This document shows positions 16,253 through 24,968 of a stretch of DNA of 64,000 nt, piece by piece. Source of the DNA: JBCBKP01 sp038521625 (lineage in GTDB: Bacteria; Planctomycetota; Phycisphaerae; Phycisphaerales; UBA1924); assembly GCA_038521625.1 (NCBI GenBank), contig JBCBKP010000001.1, forward strand, positions 124,001 to 188,000, given 5' to 3'. Position 1 is the stretch's first letter; every line of letters starts with the position of its first letter. Below the pieces are notes generated by a model, which saw only the letters and a program-made list of their open reading frames with translations, searched no databases and was not told the DNA's origin. The translations under genes were made by a program, and so were the position numbers.

Positions 16253-16357
16253 GATCGCGATCCGGTCCGGGCCCGCGCTCCGGGACCCGATTCGGGCTTG
16301 GTGCCCCCGAAATCAACCGTAGACTCGGGCCGGAGCCGGTTCCGAGAGAGGTCCGCC
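16253..16357. promoter_or_regulatory. Divergent intergenic region between pdxJ and the dockerin array
   Basis: This 105-bp gap separates the start of pdxJ (- strand) from the start of the first HAF/dockerin gene (+ strand) and must carry promoters for both. A purine-rich ribosome-binding site (GAGAGAGG, ending near 16351) precedes the ATG at 16358. I see no convincing -35/-10 pair. Confidence 0.4.
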
Positions 16358-17740
16358 ATGCCCAGAGTCCGTTCGATCGCCGCGGCCCTGCCGCTCGCGG
16401 CTGTGCCGATCATCGCCCACCGGCCCGCCGCGGCCCAGCCCGAGCGTGTCGAGATCGAACTCATTCGCGCGCCGGAGGGCTACCGGATCTCACCCCCGGC
16501 GATCGGCACTGATGAACCCGAGTACCGCTGGTTCGGCGACATCAACCGTGACGGCACCGTCGTCACGGGCATGCTCGCCATCACGCCCCTCGCCGGTGGC
16601 CAGGGTGTTCCGCCGACGTCCCGCTGGGGCCCGGCGTTCCGCTGGGACAGCGAGACCAGCGATCGGTTCGAGATCCTCGAGGCCGACGCCCGCGGGGGCG
16701 CCGTCAGCGCCGACGGGCTGACAATATATGGTGCCTATCTGAATCCGCTCGTCGCACTCCCGGACGGGCTGTTCCGCTGGACGCCGGCGGGCGTCGAGGA
16801 CCTCGGCGTGCCGGAGGGCGTCGACCAGATCGGCGAAGCCCCGTTCGTGCGGGGCGTCTCCGATGACGGATCGACGGTCGTTCTGGACAACCTGGCGACA
16901 CTCTGGCGCTACACGGATCGAGCCGGCTTCGAGCAATTGACGCCCGACGACCAGAACTCGCCGGTCGGCTTCTTCCCCATCCGCCGCGCGAACATCAGCG
17001 GCGATGGCTCGGTCATCACGGGCACCGAGAATGCCGCGATCGGCTTCCCGTGGCGGCACACGGACGCCGCGGGGTTTGCCGAGCTGCCCAACGGACCGGC
17101 CGGCTTCTACGGGTTCGAGCCGGGCGGTATCAGCTTCGACGGGTCGATGATCGTCGGAGAGTTCCTAACGGGCGACCAGCCGGGAGCGGAGTTCCAGATC
17201 TGGTCGGAGTCGGGCGGATTCACTCGGATCGCAGAAGATCCGCGGATCGGCCGTCCGCGTCCCGGCGCGATCGCCGTCGTCGGGATGAGCGACGACGGAC
17301 AGGTCGTCGCCGGCACGTCGTGGATGTACAACCCGGTGGACGGCACTCGGCTGCTCCTTGACATCCTCATGGAGAATCAACAAGCGCTCGCCGAGGAAGT
17401 CGTCGGCGCGGACCCGTTCCGTAACAACGAGATCCTCGGCCTCTCGGGCGATGGGCGGAAGATCGTGGTTGCCGGGATCTTCGCCCCAGCGGACAACCCC
17501 AGCTCGGAGACCGGTACGCCGTACGCAGTCGTCACGCTCCCCCGCCCCTGCAACGACATCGATTACGCCGAACCGCGCGGCGTGATGAGCCAGCGCGACG
17601 TGCTGACGTTCCTCGAGCGCTTCAACGACAACAGCCCGACCGTCGCCCGGCTGGCCGAGCCTCTCGACGTCGCCAGCCAGCTCGACGTCGCCCGCTTCGT
17701 AGAGCTCTTCTTCGAAGGCTGCCCGGCGAGCGCTCGCTAG
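16358..17740 (+). CDS. Secreted HAF/beta-propeller protein with GC-type dockerin (array copy 1)
   Basis: A 460-residue exported protein with a signal peptide ending near HRPAAAQ. The body repeats short blocks of the type 'SxDGsxVxG ... FRW' (for example VSADGLTIYGAY, VSDDGSTVVLDN, ISFDGSMIVGEF, MSDDGQVVAGT), the pattern of extracellular HAF-repeat propellers. Residues from about 400 to the end form a two-repeat dockerin (PRGVMSQRDVLTF and PLDVASQLDVARFVELFFEGCP). It has no visible catalytic site and may be a surface or complex component. The ATG at 16358 was chosen because the signal peptide follows; the open frame extends further upstream over pdxJ without meaning. It opens a run of seven similar genes. 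Confidence 0.82.
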   Translation: MPRVRSIAAALPLAAVPIIAHRPAAAQPERVEIELIRAPEGYRISPPAIGTDEPEYRWFGDINRDGTVVTGMLAITPLAGGQGVPPTSRWGPAFRWDSETSDRFEILEADARGGAVSADGLTIYGAYLNPLVALPDGLFRWTPAGVEDLGVPEGVDQIGEAPFVRGVSDDGSTVVLDNLATLWRYTDRAGFEQLTPDDQNSPVGFFPIRRANISGDGSVITGTENAAIGFPWRHTDAAGFAELPNGPAGFYGFEPGGISFDGSMIVGEFLTGDQPGAEFQIWSESGGFTRIAEDPRIGRPRPGAIAVVGMSDDGQVVAGTSWMYNPVDGTRLLLDILMENQQALAEEVVGADPFRNNEILGLSGDGRKIVVAGIFAPADNPSSETGTPYAVVTLPRPCNDIDYAEPRGVMSQRDVLTFLERFNDNSPTVARLAEPLDVASQLDVARFVELFFEGCPASAR

Positions 17741-17929
17741 CCGACGACCGCGAAGCGGGGGACCCACCCGCGAGCGGTCGCCCGCTTAAGGACCGAGCCC
17801 ACTCGCGGGCGAAGGCCCGCGACAAGACCGACCCCCCCTCGCGCCCGGACGCCCGCGACACGGTCGAACTGAACCCGGACCATCGATAGATCCGATACCC
17901 TCCCAGAGTCCGCGGATGGGAGAAGACAA
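17741..17929. repeat. Intergenic GC-rich repeat block
   Basis: The gap between array copies 1 and 2 contains two motifs that recur elsewhere. GGGACCCACCCGCGAGCGG at 17759-17777 recurs at 19330-19348. A GCCCGCGACAAGACCGA element near 17815-17831 recurs near 20953-20969 and, with one change, near 32581-32597. Several short inverted repeats (CCGCGAGCGG, GCGGGCGAAGGCCCGC) could fold. It looks like a dispersed intergenic repeat family rather than a coding relic. Confidence 0.55.
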
Positions 17930-19210
17930 GTGATCAGAACGCTCGCGCTCGCGGGCCTGGCGCTCACCCAGAACGCCGCCGCCCAGAACCTTCTCGTCCC
18001 GATCCCGGCCCCCGACGGCGTCGACGTCCCCCGATTCCGGGCCGCCGGGACCGCGATCAACGCCGACGGCTCGGCCGTGACCGGCGACATCGCCAACCGA
18101 GGCGGCCCGACCACAGGCTCGTTCTTCTGGCGCCGCGGCGACGGCACCCGGATCATCGGGCCCGGCCCGTTCGGCCTCGAGATCACCGCCGCCACCGACC
18201 TCGCCGCCGACGGCTCCGTCGTCGTCGGCCGCGGCCTGCTGCCGCCGGACCTCCACGTGCCCGTCCGCTGGACAGAGGCCGGCGGGCTCGAGGACATCCC
18301 CCTCCCGCCCATCGCCCTCGACGGGGCCGCGCTCAACGTCAACGCCAACGGCTCGGTCACGCTCATCCTGGTCACCGTCGAGGACGATCAGCTCGTCCAG
18401 TCCGACGCGCTGCTGCTCCACATCGAGGGACGCGGGTTCCTTCGCGTCGAGGTCGAGGACCTCGGCCGCCCCGTCGTCGACACGGGCCCCCGCCCGGGCG
18501 CCACACTCAGCGGCGACGGGCGGACGGTCTTCGGCGTGATCGAGACCACCGAGGGCTTCGCGCCGTTCCGCTGGACAGAGAAGAGCGGCGCCGAGGTGCT
18601 CGAGGGCTCGGGCGGGATCGACGCCCCGAGCGTCCGCGAGTTCAACGCCGCCAGCGCCGATGGCTCCGTCGCGGTCGGCGTCTTCTGGGACGGCGGCCTC
18701 AGACGCGGCTTCCGCTGGACCGAGTCGGGCGGCTTCGAGCCCCTGCCCGACGGGCCCTTCGATCGCTTCGGCGAGGCCATCGACTGCAGCGCCGACGGCG
18801 AGGTCGTCGTGAGCGGCGGCAGCCTCTGGACGCCGGTCGACGGCACCCGCAGCTTCGCGCGCCTCGCCGACCGCTTGTTCCCCTTCACCGGAGACGTAGA
18901 GATCGACACCGGCGACATGCGCGCCGTCTCGGCCGACGGCCGCACCTTCACCGGGCACGCGTTCGTCCGTGACAACGTCAACGACATCACCACCGAGGCC
19001 TTCGCCATGACGCTCGAGCGAGCCTGCAGCGACGCCGACTTCGAGTTCCCGCGAGGTGTGCTCAGCCACCGCGACGTCACGACCTTCGTCGAGCGCTACC
19101 TCGGATCGAGCCCGACCGCCGCGCGCCTGGCCGAGCCGTTCGGCTCCGCCACGAGCGCCGACATCGACCGCTTCGTCGACCTCTTCTTCGAAGGCTGCCC
19201 GGGTCTCTGA
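17930..19210 (+). CDS. Secreted HAF/beta-propeller protein with GC-type dockerin (array copy 2)
   Basis: A 426-residue protein starting at GTG 17930, with a short signal peptide ending near QNAAAQ. Repeats of 'INADGSAVTGD', 'LAADGSVVVGR', 'LSGDGRTVFGV' and 'ASADGSVAVGV', each followed by an FRWT-type strand, show the HAF propeller. The C-terminal dockerin (about 366-426; PRGVLSHRDVTTFVERY and PFGSATSADIDRFVDLFFEGCPG) matches copy 1. The protein is probably extracytoplasmic and non-enzymatic. It is separated from copy 1 by a repeat-bearing spacer, so the genes may be transcribed separately. Confidence 0.8.
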   Translation: MIRTLALAGLALTQNAAAQNLLVPIPAPDGVDVPRFRAAGTAINADGSAVTGDIANRGGPTTGSFFWRRGDGTRIIGPGPFGLEITAATDLAADGSVVVGRGLLPPDLHVPVRWTEAGGLEDIPLPPIALDGAALNVNANGSVTLILVTVEDDQLVQSDALLLHIEGRGFLRVEVEDLGRPVVDTGPRPGATLSGDGRTVFGVIETTEGFAPFRWTEKSGAEVLEGSGGIDAPSVREFNAASADGSVAVGVFWDGGLRRGFRWTESGGFEPLPDGPFDRFGEAIDCSADGEVVVSGGSLWTPVDGTRSFARLADRLFPFTGDVEIDTGDMRAVSADGRTFTGHAFVRDNVNDITTEAFAMTLERACSDADFEFPRGVLSHRDVTTFVERYLGSSPTAARLAEPFGSATSADIDRFVDLFFEGCPGL

Positions 19211-19468
19211 GTTCAGCTTCGCCGGTTTCCCGGCGGACGAATCCGAATGTCGCCGGCTGCCCGGCGAACCAAACCCAGCCTCGACCGCCGCCCGCGCAAC
19301 GATCGACGACCCGAGCGACCGCGACGCGCGGGACCCACCCGCGAGCGGACGACCCTCGCCGCCGGACGGCGGCGACATGACCGAATCAGCCCCGTCGAGG
19401 ATTTCTCTACCACCGTGTGAGCGCTTGCCCGTAGATTCGCTCTGTTCCTCAGCGCACAGGGGGATCAC
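19211..19468. other. Intergenic spacer with repeat copy
   Basis: This 258-bp stretch between array copies 2 and 3 holds a second copy of GGGACCCACCCGCGAGCGG (19330-19348), the inverted repeat CGCCGCCGGACGGCGGCG near 19358-19375, and a purine-rich AGGGGG ribosome-binding site just before the ATG at 19469. No gene is visible. Confidence 0.5.
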
Positions 19469-20728
19469 ATGCACCGCACCACGCTCGCACTATCGGTCGT
19501 TGCCGCCGCCGGCATCGCGCACGCCCAGCCCTCCTTCCGCCTCCTCGGCGATCTCCCGGGGGGCACCTTCGACAGCGAGGCGCTCGACGTCACCGACGAC
19601 GGCACCACCGTCGTCGGGCGCTCACGCACCGCCACCGGCACCCGCGCGTTCCGCTGGACCCAGGCGCAGGGCATGCGCCCGCTCGTCCCGAGCCTCCCGG
19701 CCGGCTTCACCTCCGACGAGGCCACCGACATCGACGCCGACGGCGACGTCATCGCCGGCCAGCTCGACGGCCCTGGAATCCGACGCATGTTCTACTGGAC
19801 GCCCGCGAGAGGCATGCGCATCCCCGTCTTCCGCGGCGGGGAGACCGAGAGCATCGGCGGCAGCGTCAGCGGCGACGGCGTCTTCGTCGGCGGGATCTCC
19901 GTCACCCCCGCCGACTCACTCGCCTACCGCTTCCGCGTCAGCACCTGAGCCGTGACGCCCTTGGGCGACCTCCCCGGCGGAACGGTCAACAGCTCGGTGA
20001 CCCACCTCAGCCGCGACGGACTCGAGGCCGCCGTGATCAGCAGCAGCACGCCCGGCGCCCAGGCCGCCCGCTGGACCCAGGGCAGCTCGCTCCAGGGCCT
20101 CGGCTACCTCCCCGACCCGACGCCCATCGGCGACCCGCTCAGCCGATCGCTCGCGATCAGCGGCGACGGACGCCACATCGTCGGCGACAGCCGCGTCTCC
20201 GGATACCTGCAGCCCTTCGTCTGGAACGCCGTCGACCGCATGGACCCGCTCGATCCCAGCAATGTCGTCATCGATTCCGGCGCCGCCTTCGACGTCAGCG
20301 ACGACGGCAACTTCGCCGTCGGCTGGGGCAGCAAGAACGGCCAGCGCGTCGCATTCCACTGGTCGCGCTTCAACGGCATGCGCCCGCTCGAAGACGTCCT
20401 CCTCGACGACGGCATCAGCGTCGCCGGACTCTCGCTCCGAACCGCGTCGGCCATCTCCGCCGACGGGACGTTCATCGCCGGGACCATCCGCAACACCAAC
20501 GGCGACGACGAGGCGTACCTCGCTCGCATCAGGCTCCGCGGCTGCAACGGCGCCGACATCGCCCCGCCGACCGGCATCATCTCACAGGCCGACGTCAACG
20601 CCTTCGTCGACGCGTTCTTCGCCAATGATCCTCGTGTCCTCGAACTCGCAGAGCCGCGGGAAGTCGGCAGCCAGGCCGATATCACCGAGTTCGTGCGGCT
20701 GTTCTTCGCCGGGTGCCCGGCCAGCTAG
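19469..20728 (+). pseudogene. HAF/dockerin protein interrupted by an in-frame TGA (array copy 3)
   Basis: The signal-peptide half (19469-19948, 159 residues, start at ATG 19469, cleavage near GIAHAQ) and the dockerin half (GTG at 19952 to 20728, 258 residues) lie in the same reading frame. A single TGA at 19946-19948 separates them. Read through, they give one ~419-residue protein like its neighbours: signal peptide, HAF blocks (FRLLGDLPGGTF, FRWTQAQGM, then TPLGDLPGGTV) and a dockerin (PTGIISQADVNAF, PREVGSQADITEFVRLFFAGCP). The downstream half has no signal peptide, so even if started at GTG 19952 it would stay in the cytoplasm. The simplest reading is a recent nonsense mutation or a sequencing error. 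Programmed readthrough cannot be excluded. Codon use looks normal on both sides. Confidence 0.75.
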
Positions 20729-21071
20729 ACGCGGCCTCGCCTCCCCCGTCGCCGAGGCCCGCCCACTCGACCGAGCCACGTCCGCCTCCCCCGTCAGCTG
20801 GCGCGGGGAGGTGCCGATCCGCCGGAGGCGGAGAGGCGGAGGGGGCTCCGCCTCCCTCTCCCTCAGGGAGAGGGCCGGGGTGAGGGCGGACACCACGTCA
20901 CGACCCGCGCGATCAACGAGCCCCGAGCGCGAACTCCCGCTCGCACAAGGACGCCCGCGACAAGACCGAGCCCCCGGGGATCCCCCAACCAAAAACCTCC
21001 ACGACGATCGGGCGCACACACCCGGACCACCGCGTGTCTCTCCGGACACCCAACCCCACCGGAGAACACGC
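20729..21071. other. 343-bp intergenic region with hairpins and dispersed repeat
   Basis: No gene is seen. Stem 20834-20853 (AGGCGGAG/CTCCGCCT, 4-base loop) is followed by the inverted repeat CCCTCTCC...GGAGAGGG (20854-20874) and GGTGAGGG, a REP-like palindrome of a type common between bacterial genes. A dispersed element follows (CCCCGAGCGCGA near 20927, then GCCCGCGACAAGACCGAG at about 20953-20970), which recurs at 32545-32598. The hairpins probably end transcription of the array copy upstream. A promoter for the gene at 21072 should lie at the right side. Confidence 0.6.
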
Positions 21072-22922
21072 ATGACCAAGCCCCGAGCCCTCGCCGCGAT
21101 CTGCGGCCTCGCCCTCAGCCCCGTCGCCCTCGCCCAGGTCATCAACCCCGCGGACATCGACGTGCCGCCCGGGGCGACGCTCACCATCACAGAGGACACC
21201 GAGTTCACCGGCACCGTCACGATCGGCCCCGGCGCACGCATCTTGATGGGCAACGGCGTTGACATCCTCGTCCGCGAGCCCGGCCGGTTCATCGTCAACG
21301 GCACCGCCGACGAGCCCGTGCTGTTCACCACCGCGAGCACCGCGAGCTCGACCGACGGCTGGTCCGGCATCGAGACGATCCAGGGCGCCGTCCTCGACGT
21401 GGACCACGCGGTCTTCGAACGCTTCTCGCGTGACGCGGTGCGGGTCAGCGGGTTCGGCGACGCCACGATCCGGAACAGCACCTTCCGCGATCCGGCCGGG
21501 TTCCTGCCGGCGACCGGCACCCTGCGGTCTGTATTCGTGCTCGACGGCGATGTCGTGATCGATGGCTGCACCATCGGCCCGATCCGCGGACGCGACGGTT
21601 CGACCGGCTCGAGCAGCGGCTCGCGCGGCGGCGACGGCCAGGACCTGCGCGTCGTCGAACTCATCGGCGGTCTCTCGTTCGAACTCACCAACTCGCGCAT
21701 CTTCGGCGTGCAGGCCGGCCGAGCCGGAAACGGCCGCCAGGGCTCGACCGGATTCACAGGCGGCTCGGGCAGCACCGGCACCATCACCAGCCCGACCGGC
21801 GGCACCGGCAGGACCGGCGGGACCGGCGGTCGAGGCGGCGACGGCGGCACCGGCGGCGACGTGACGCTCGTCTTCAGCCAGACAAGCGACAACCTCCTGT
21901 TCGCGCAGAACATCGTCGAGAACCTCCGCGCCGGCAACGGCGGCGACGCCGGTCGCGGCGGCACGGGCGGCCGTGGCGGCACCGGCGGTCGCGGCGTCAG
22001 CGGCACGCCCGTCGGCGGCAACGGCGGCCGCGGCGGTCAGGCCGGCCGGGGAGGCTCTGGCGGTTCCGGCGGCGACGGCGGCATCGCCCAGCTCTTCGAG
22101 TTGCAGAACTTCGACGAGACCTTCGAGGTTCTCAACAACACGATCTACAACACCCAGCCCGGAATCGGCGGTCGCAACGGCGCCGGCGGATCGGCCGGCA
22201 TCCGCGGCACCGGCGGCGCCGGCGGCGACGGAATCTTCTCAGACGGGAGCCGAGGCTCCACCGGGCTAGGCAACAGCAGCGGCTCGGCCGGCACCGGCCC
22301 GCAGCTCCAGCCGTCGGCCATCATCGCGACGCGCGCCCGCGGCAGCTTCATCGGCCTGCTGCCGGAGCTCACCATCGCAAACAACATATTCACCAACGCG
22401 AGCAACGCCGCCTCCCCGCCCGTGGCGCTCGACCCGGCCTCGACGTTTTCAAACCCGGTCGTCAGAAGCAACGTCGAGTACCGCTACGGCGACGCCGACG
22501 TCGCCGGCACGCTCCGCGTCAACCCCGATTTCGTGAACCCCAGCGCGGGCGACATGCGCCTCGCCGCCGGCTCGCCCGCGGTCGACGCCGGCTTCGACGT
22601 CGTCATGCCGTTCGAGACCGACTTCCTAGGCAACCCCCGCCGCCTCGATGATCCCAACGCGACCAACGCCCCGGCCGCGGGCACACCCGCGATCGACATC
22701 GGCGCGGTCGAGTCACCCGGCAACGACGGCCTCGGCTGCTCCGGCGCCGACCTCGCCGATCCCCGCGGCGTCATCAGCCAGGCCGACGTCTCACGCTTCG
22801 TCGAGCTCTTCTTCGCCGGGGACCCCGCGGTCGCCGCGCTCGCCGCGCCCAACGACGTGACCAGCCAGGCCGACGTCGACGCGTTCGTGACGCTCTTCTT
22901 CGCGGGCTGCCCGGCGAACTGA
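21072..22922 (+). CDS. Secreted right-handed beta-helix protein with glycine-rich collagen-like blocks and GC-type dockerin
   Basis: A 616-residue protein with a signal peptide ending near SPVALAQ. Residues about 25-170 form a parallel beta-helix-type domain (VPPGATLTITEDTEF, IRNSTFRDPAG, VVIDGCTIGPI). Between about 172 and 405, low-complexity blocks of the form GGxGGRGGxGG alternate with helix rungs (NLLFAQNIVENL, FEVLNNTIYNT). The end of the helix resembles 'choice-of-anchor'/pectate-lyase-like repeats (LAAGSPAVDAGFD, IDIGAVE). The last ~55 residues are the dockerin (PRGVISQADVSRFVELFFAG and PNDVTSQADVDAFVTLFFAGCP). No catalytic residues can be named. It may bind or cover polysaccharide outside the cell. 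ATG 21072 is set by the signal peptide. Confidence 0.8.
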   Translation: MTKPRALAAICGLALSPVALAQVINPADIDVPPGATLTITEDTEFTGTVTIGPGARILMGNGVDILVREPGRFIVNGTADEPVLFTTASTASSTDGWSGIETIQGAVLDVDHAVFERFSRDAVRVSGFGDATIRNSTFRDPAGFLPATGTLRSVFVLDGDVVIDGCTIGPIRGRDGSTGSSSGSRGGDGQDLRVVELIGGLSFELTNSRIFGVQAGRAGNGRQGSTGFTGGSGSTGTITSPTGGTGRTGGTGGRGGDGGTGGDVTLVFSQTSDNLLFAQNIVENLRAGNGGDAGRGGTGGRGGTGGRGVSGTPVGGNGGRGGQAGRGGSGGSGGDGGIAQLFELQNFDETFEVLNNTIYNTQPGIGGRNGAGGSAGIRGTGGAGGDGIFSDGSRGSTGLGNSSGSAGTGPQLQPSAIIATRARGSFIGLLPELTIANNIFTNASNAASPPVALDPASTFSNPVVRSNVEYRYGDADVAGTLRVNPDFVNPSAGDMRLAAGSPAVDAGFDVVMPFETDFLGNPRRLDDPNATNAPAAGTPAIDIGAVESPGNDGLGCSGADLADPRGVISQADVSRFVELFFAGDPAVAALAAPNDVTSQADVDAFVTLFFAGCPAN

Positions 22923-22967
22923 CCAGAGTCTCGCGGCCTGCCCGAGGCAGAGAACCTGGCACAACAA

Positions 22968-23012
22968 CGACGGCCGGCCGTGAGATCCGCGGTCGGCCGT
23001 CGCTCTTTCTTT
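22968..23012 (+). terminator. Rho-independent terminator
   Basis: CGACGGCCG (22968-22976) pairs with CGGCCGTCG (22994-23002) as a 9-bp stem enclosing a 17-base loop, followed by the T-rich CTCTTTCTTT. It lies about 45 bases after the stop of the beta-helix gene and probably ends that transcript. Confidence 0.75.
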
Positions 23013-23121
23013 GGCGAATGCCCGGGCGGCCTGCCTTGTCCGGAGGGCGCGTCCTTGCGCAATCTTCTTGTTCGTGATCGCACGGTCGATGTAACCTCAC
23101 TCGAGACATCAGAGGATCCCT

Positions 23122-23682
23122 GTGAAGCCGCATGTATCGCCGTTGGTCGCTCTCGCCGTCACGTCGGGTCTGGCCTGTGCCCAGGCGAGTCTCCGCGCGC
23201 TCGGCGACGTTCCCGGCGGTGAGTTCTCCAGCGGTGCGGCGCGGATCAGCGCCGACGACACGACCGTCGTCGGCACGGCGAGGGCCGCGTCGGGCCGCCG
23301 GGCGTTCCGATGGACGCTGCCGAGCGGGCTCGTGGAGGCTTCGGGGACCTGCGTCAGCGACGACGGCAGTTTCGCCTTCGGGTTCGGGGCTGTTCCATCT
23401 ATCTGGTCACGCTTCCGGGGCATACGCACGCTCGAGGCCGTGATCGCCGACAAAGGGATCGCCCTGCGCCGAGGCCGTTTGAACGAGGCCCTCGGGATCT
23501 CCGCGGACGGTACCCGCATCGTGGGCACGCTCGAGAACAACCTGTGCAGCAGAGAGGCCTTCCTGCTGACCGTCCGCCTCCGCGGCTGCAGCGGCGCCGA
23601 CATCGCCGCGCCGACCGGCGTCCTGTCGCAGGCCGATGTCGACGCCTTCGTGAGCCAGTTCTTCCAGGGGTGCCCGTTATGA
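23122..23682 (+). CDS. Short secreted HAF protein with a half dockerin (array copy 5)
   Basis: This 186-residue protein starts at GTG 23122 behind GAGGA, with a signal peptide ending near GLACAQ. It keeps one set of HAF blocks (LGDVPGGEFSSGAA, ISADDTTVVGTA, FRWTLPSG) and a segment TLEAVIADKGIAL matching the LEDVLLDDGIS region of copy 3. It is less than half the length of its paralogs. Its C-terminus carries only one dockerin unit, GVLSQADVDAFVSQFFQGCP, in which the start of repeat 1 runs straight into the end of repeat 2. It appears to be an internally deleted copy. Its TGA overlaps the ATG of the next gene (ATGA), so the two are translationally coupled. Confidence 0.72.
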   Translation: MKPHVSPLVALAVTSGLACAQASLRALGDVPGGEFSSGAARISADDTTVVGTARAASGRRAFRWTLPSGLVEASGTCVSDDGSFAFGFGAVPSIWSRFRGIRTLEAVIADKGIALRRGRLNEALGISADGTRIVGTLENNLCSREAFLLTVRLRGCSGADIAAPTGVLSQADVDAFVSQFFQGCPL

Positions 23683-24959
23683 TGACCCGCGCCGCGCCCG
23701 CCGCCGCCATCGCCATCTCAACGGGGCTGGCCGCCGGCCAGCCCCGGTTCATACCACTCGGCTTCGGAGATCAGTCGCGGCCCTCGAGCGTCGCCGCCGC
23801 GATCAGCGGCGACGGGCGCTCCGTCACCGGCACGACGAGCTTCCCCGCGCCCGAGAATTCGAACGGCTTCCTGTGGAATGAGATCGACGGGCTCCGCTCC
23901 ATCGGACGAATCCAGGGCCTTCCGGCGGAGTTCCTCCGTCCCCGGGCCATCAGCTTCGACGGATCCGTGATCGCCGGCGGCGGCGCTCAGGAGGTGCCGT
24001 TCCGCTGGAGCGCGACCGGCGGTCCGACGGAGCTCGCCGCGCTGACCGGTGTCACCGGCGGCTACTTCGTCGATGCGGTCAGCGGCGACGGTACGATCAT
24101 CGGCGGCTCGTTCGAGTCGAGGGATCTCGGCGTCACCCTGCCGCTGATATGGACCCAGGCCGGCGCCACAGTCGAGACCCTGCCCGATCTCCCGGGCGGA
24201 GACGCCGACGCCGGCATCTTCTCGATCGACAAGACCGGCGCCGTCATCTCCGGCTACGCCTCGGACATTGCCGGGCCCCGGGCCGCCGTCTGGTTCGATC
24301 GCACGGGCCCGGCCGTGCTCGCCGGCACACCGATCCTCGTCGGGTCGATCGTCGTCAGACACGTCACGCTCGACGGCTCGTCGTTCGCCGGCGATGTCTG
24401 GCCCGACCTCGACTTCCCGCTCTCCCGCTATGCCTTCGTCTGGACGTCCGTGGGGGGATTCGTCCCGATCCGCGATGGCTCCGGGTTCCCGGTCCAGGCC
24501 GAAACCGCGGGTATCAGCGACGGGGCCAACTTCGTCGCCGGTAACGGGCGGTTCAGCGCCGACGGCGACTTCGAGGGGTGGCTCTGGGATCTCTGGCGCG
24601 GAGCACGCCCGATCCGGCAGGTCCTCGCCGTCGAGAACGACCTGGACATTACCGGATGGACCGATCTCCGCCTCGTCGGGATCTCGCACGACGGCTCGCG
24701 CATCGCCGGCAACGGCCGCGACCCCGCGGGCCGAGCCCGCGCCTTTGTCGCCGAGATCAACGCCTTCGGCTGCAACGCGGCCGACACCGCGGCGCCGCTC
24801 GGCGTGCTCAGCAGCGCCGACGTTGACGTGTTCCGAGACCGCTTCTTCGCGGGCGACCCCCGCGTCGCGGCGCTCGCCGAGCCGCTCGACGTCGTCAGCC
24901 AGTCGGACATCGAGTCGTTCGTCGCCCTGTTCTTTCAGGGTTGCTTCTCACCCGAGTAA
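23679..24959 (+). CDS. Secreted HAF/beta-propeller protein with GC-type dockerin (array copy 6)
   Basis: A 426-residue protein whose ATG at 23679 overlaps the previous stop (ATGA); a second ATG follows at 23682. The signal peptide ends near GLAAGQ. HAF blocks are clear (ISGDGRSVTGT, ISFDGSVIAGG, VSGDGTIIGGS, FRWSATGG) with a late WLWDLWRGARPIRQVL segment that is shared with copy 7. The dockerin is at about 368-426 (PLGVLSSADVDVFRDRFFAGDP, PLDVVSQSDIESFVALFFQGC). It is probably secreted and tethered. It is the closest relative in the window of the gene that follows. Confidence 0.8.
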   Translation: MMTRAAPAAAIAISTGLAAGQPRFIPLGFGDQSRPSSVAAAISGDGRSVTGTTSFPAPENSNGFLWNEIDGLRSIGRIQGLPAEFLRPRAISFDGSVIAGGGAQEVPFRWSATGGPTELAALTGVTGGYFVDAVSGDGTIIGGSFESRDLGVTLPLIWTQAGATVETLPDLPGGDADAGIFSIDKTGAVISGYASDIAGPRAAVWFDRTGPAVLAGTPILVGSIVVRHVTLDGSSFAGDVWPDLDFPLSRYAFVWTSVGGFVPIRDGSGFPVQAETAGISDGANFVAGNGRFSADGDFEGWLWDLWRGARPIRQVLAVENDLDITGWTDLRLVGISHDGSRIAGNGRDPAGRARAFVAEINAFGCNAADTAAPLGVLSSADVDVFRDRFFAGDPRVAALAEPLDVVSQSDIESFVALFFQGCFSPE

Positions 24960-24968
24960 AGGATCGCC

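Noticed and set aside
19946..19948. TGA as selenocysteine codon
   Set aside because: The surrounding protein is a structural HAF propeller with no redox motif, the paralogs have no cysteine there, and no selenocysteine insertion hairpin is apparent just downstream.
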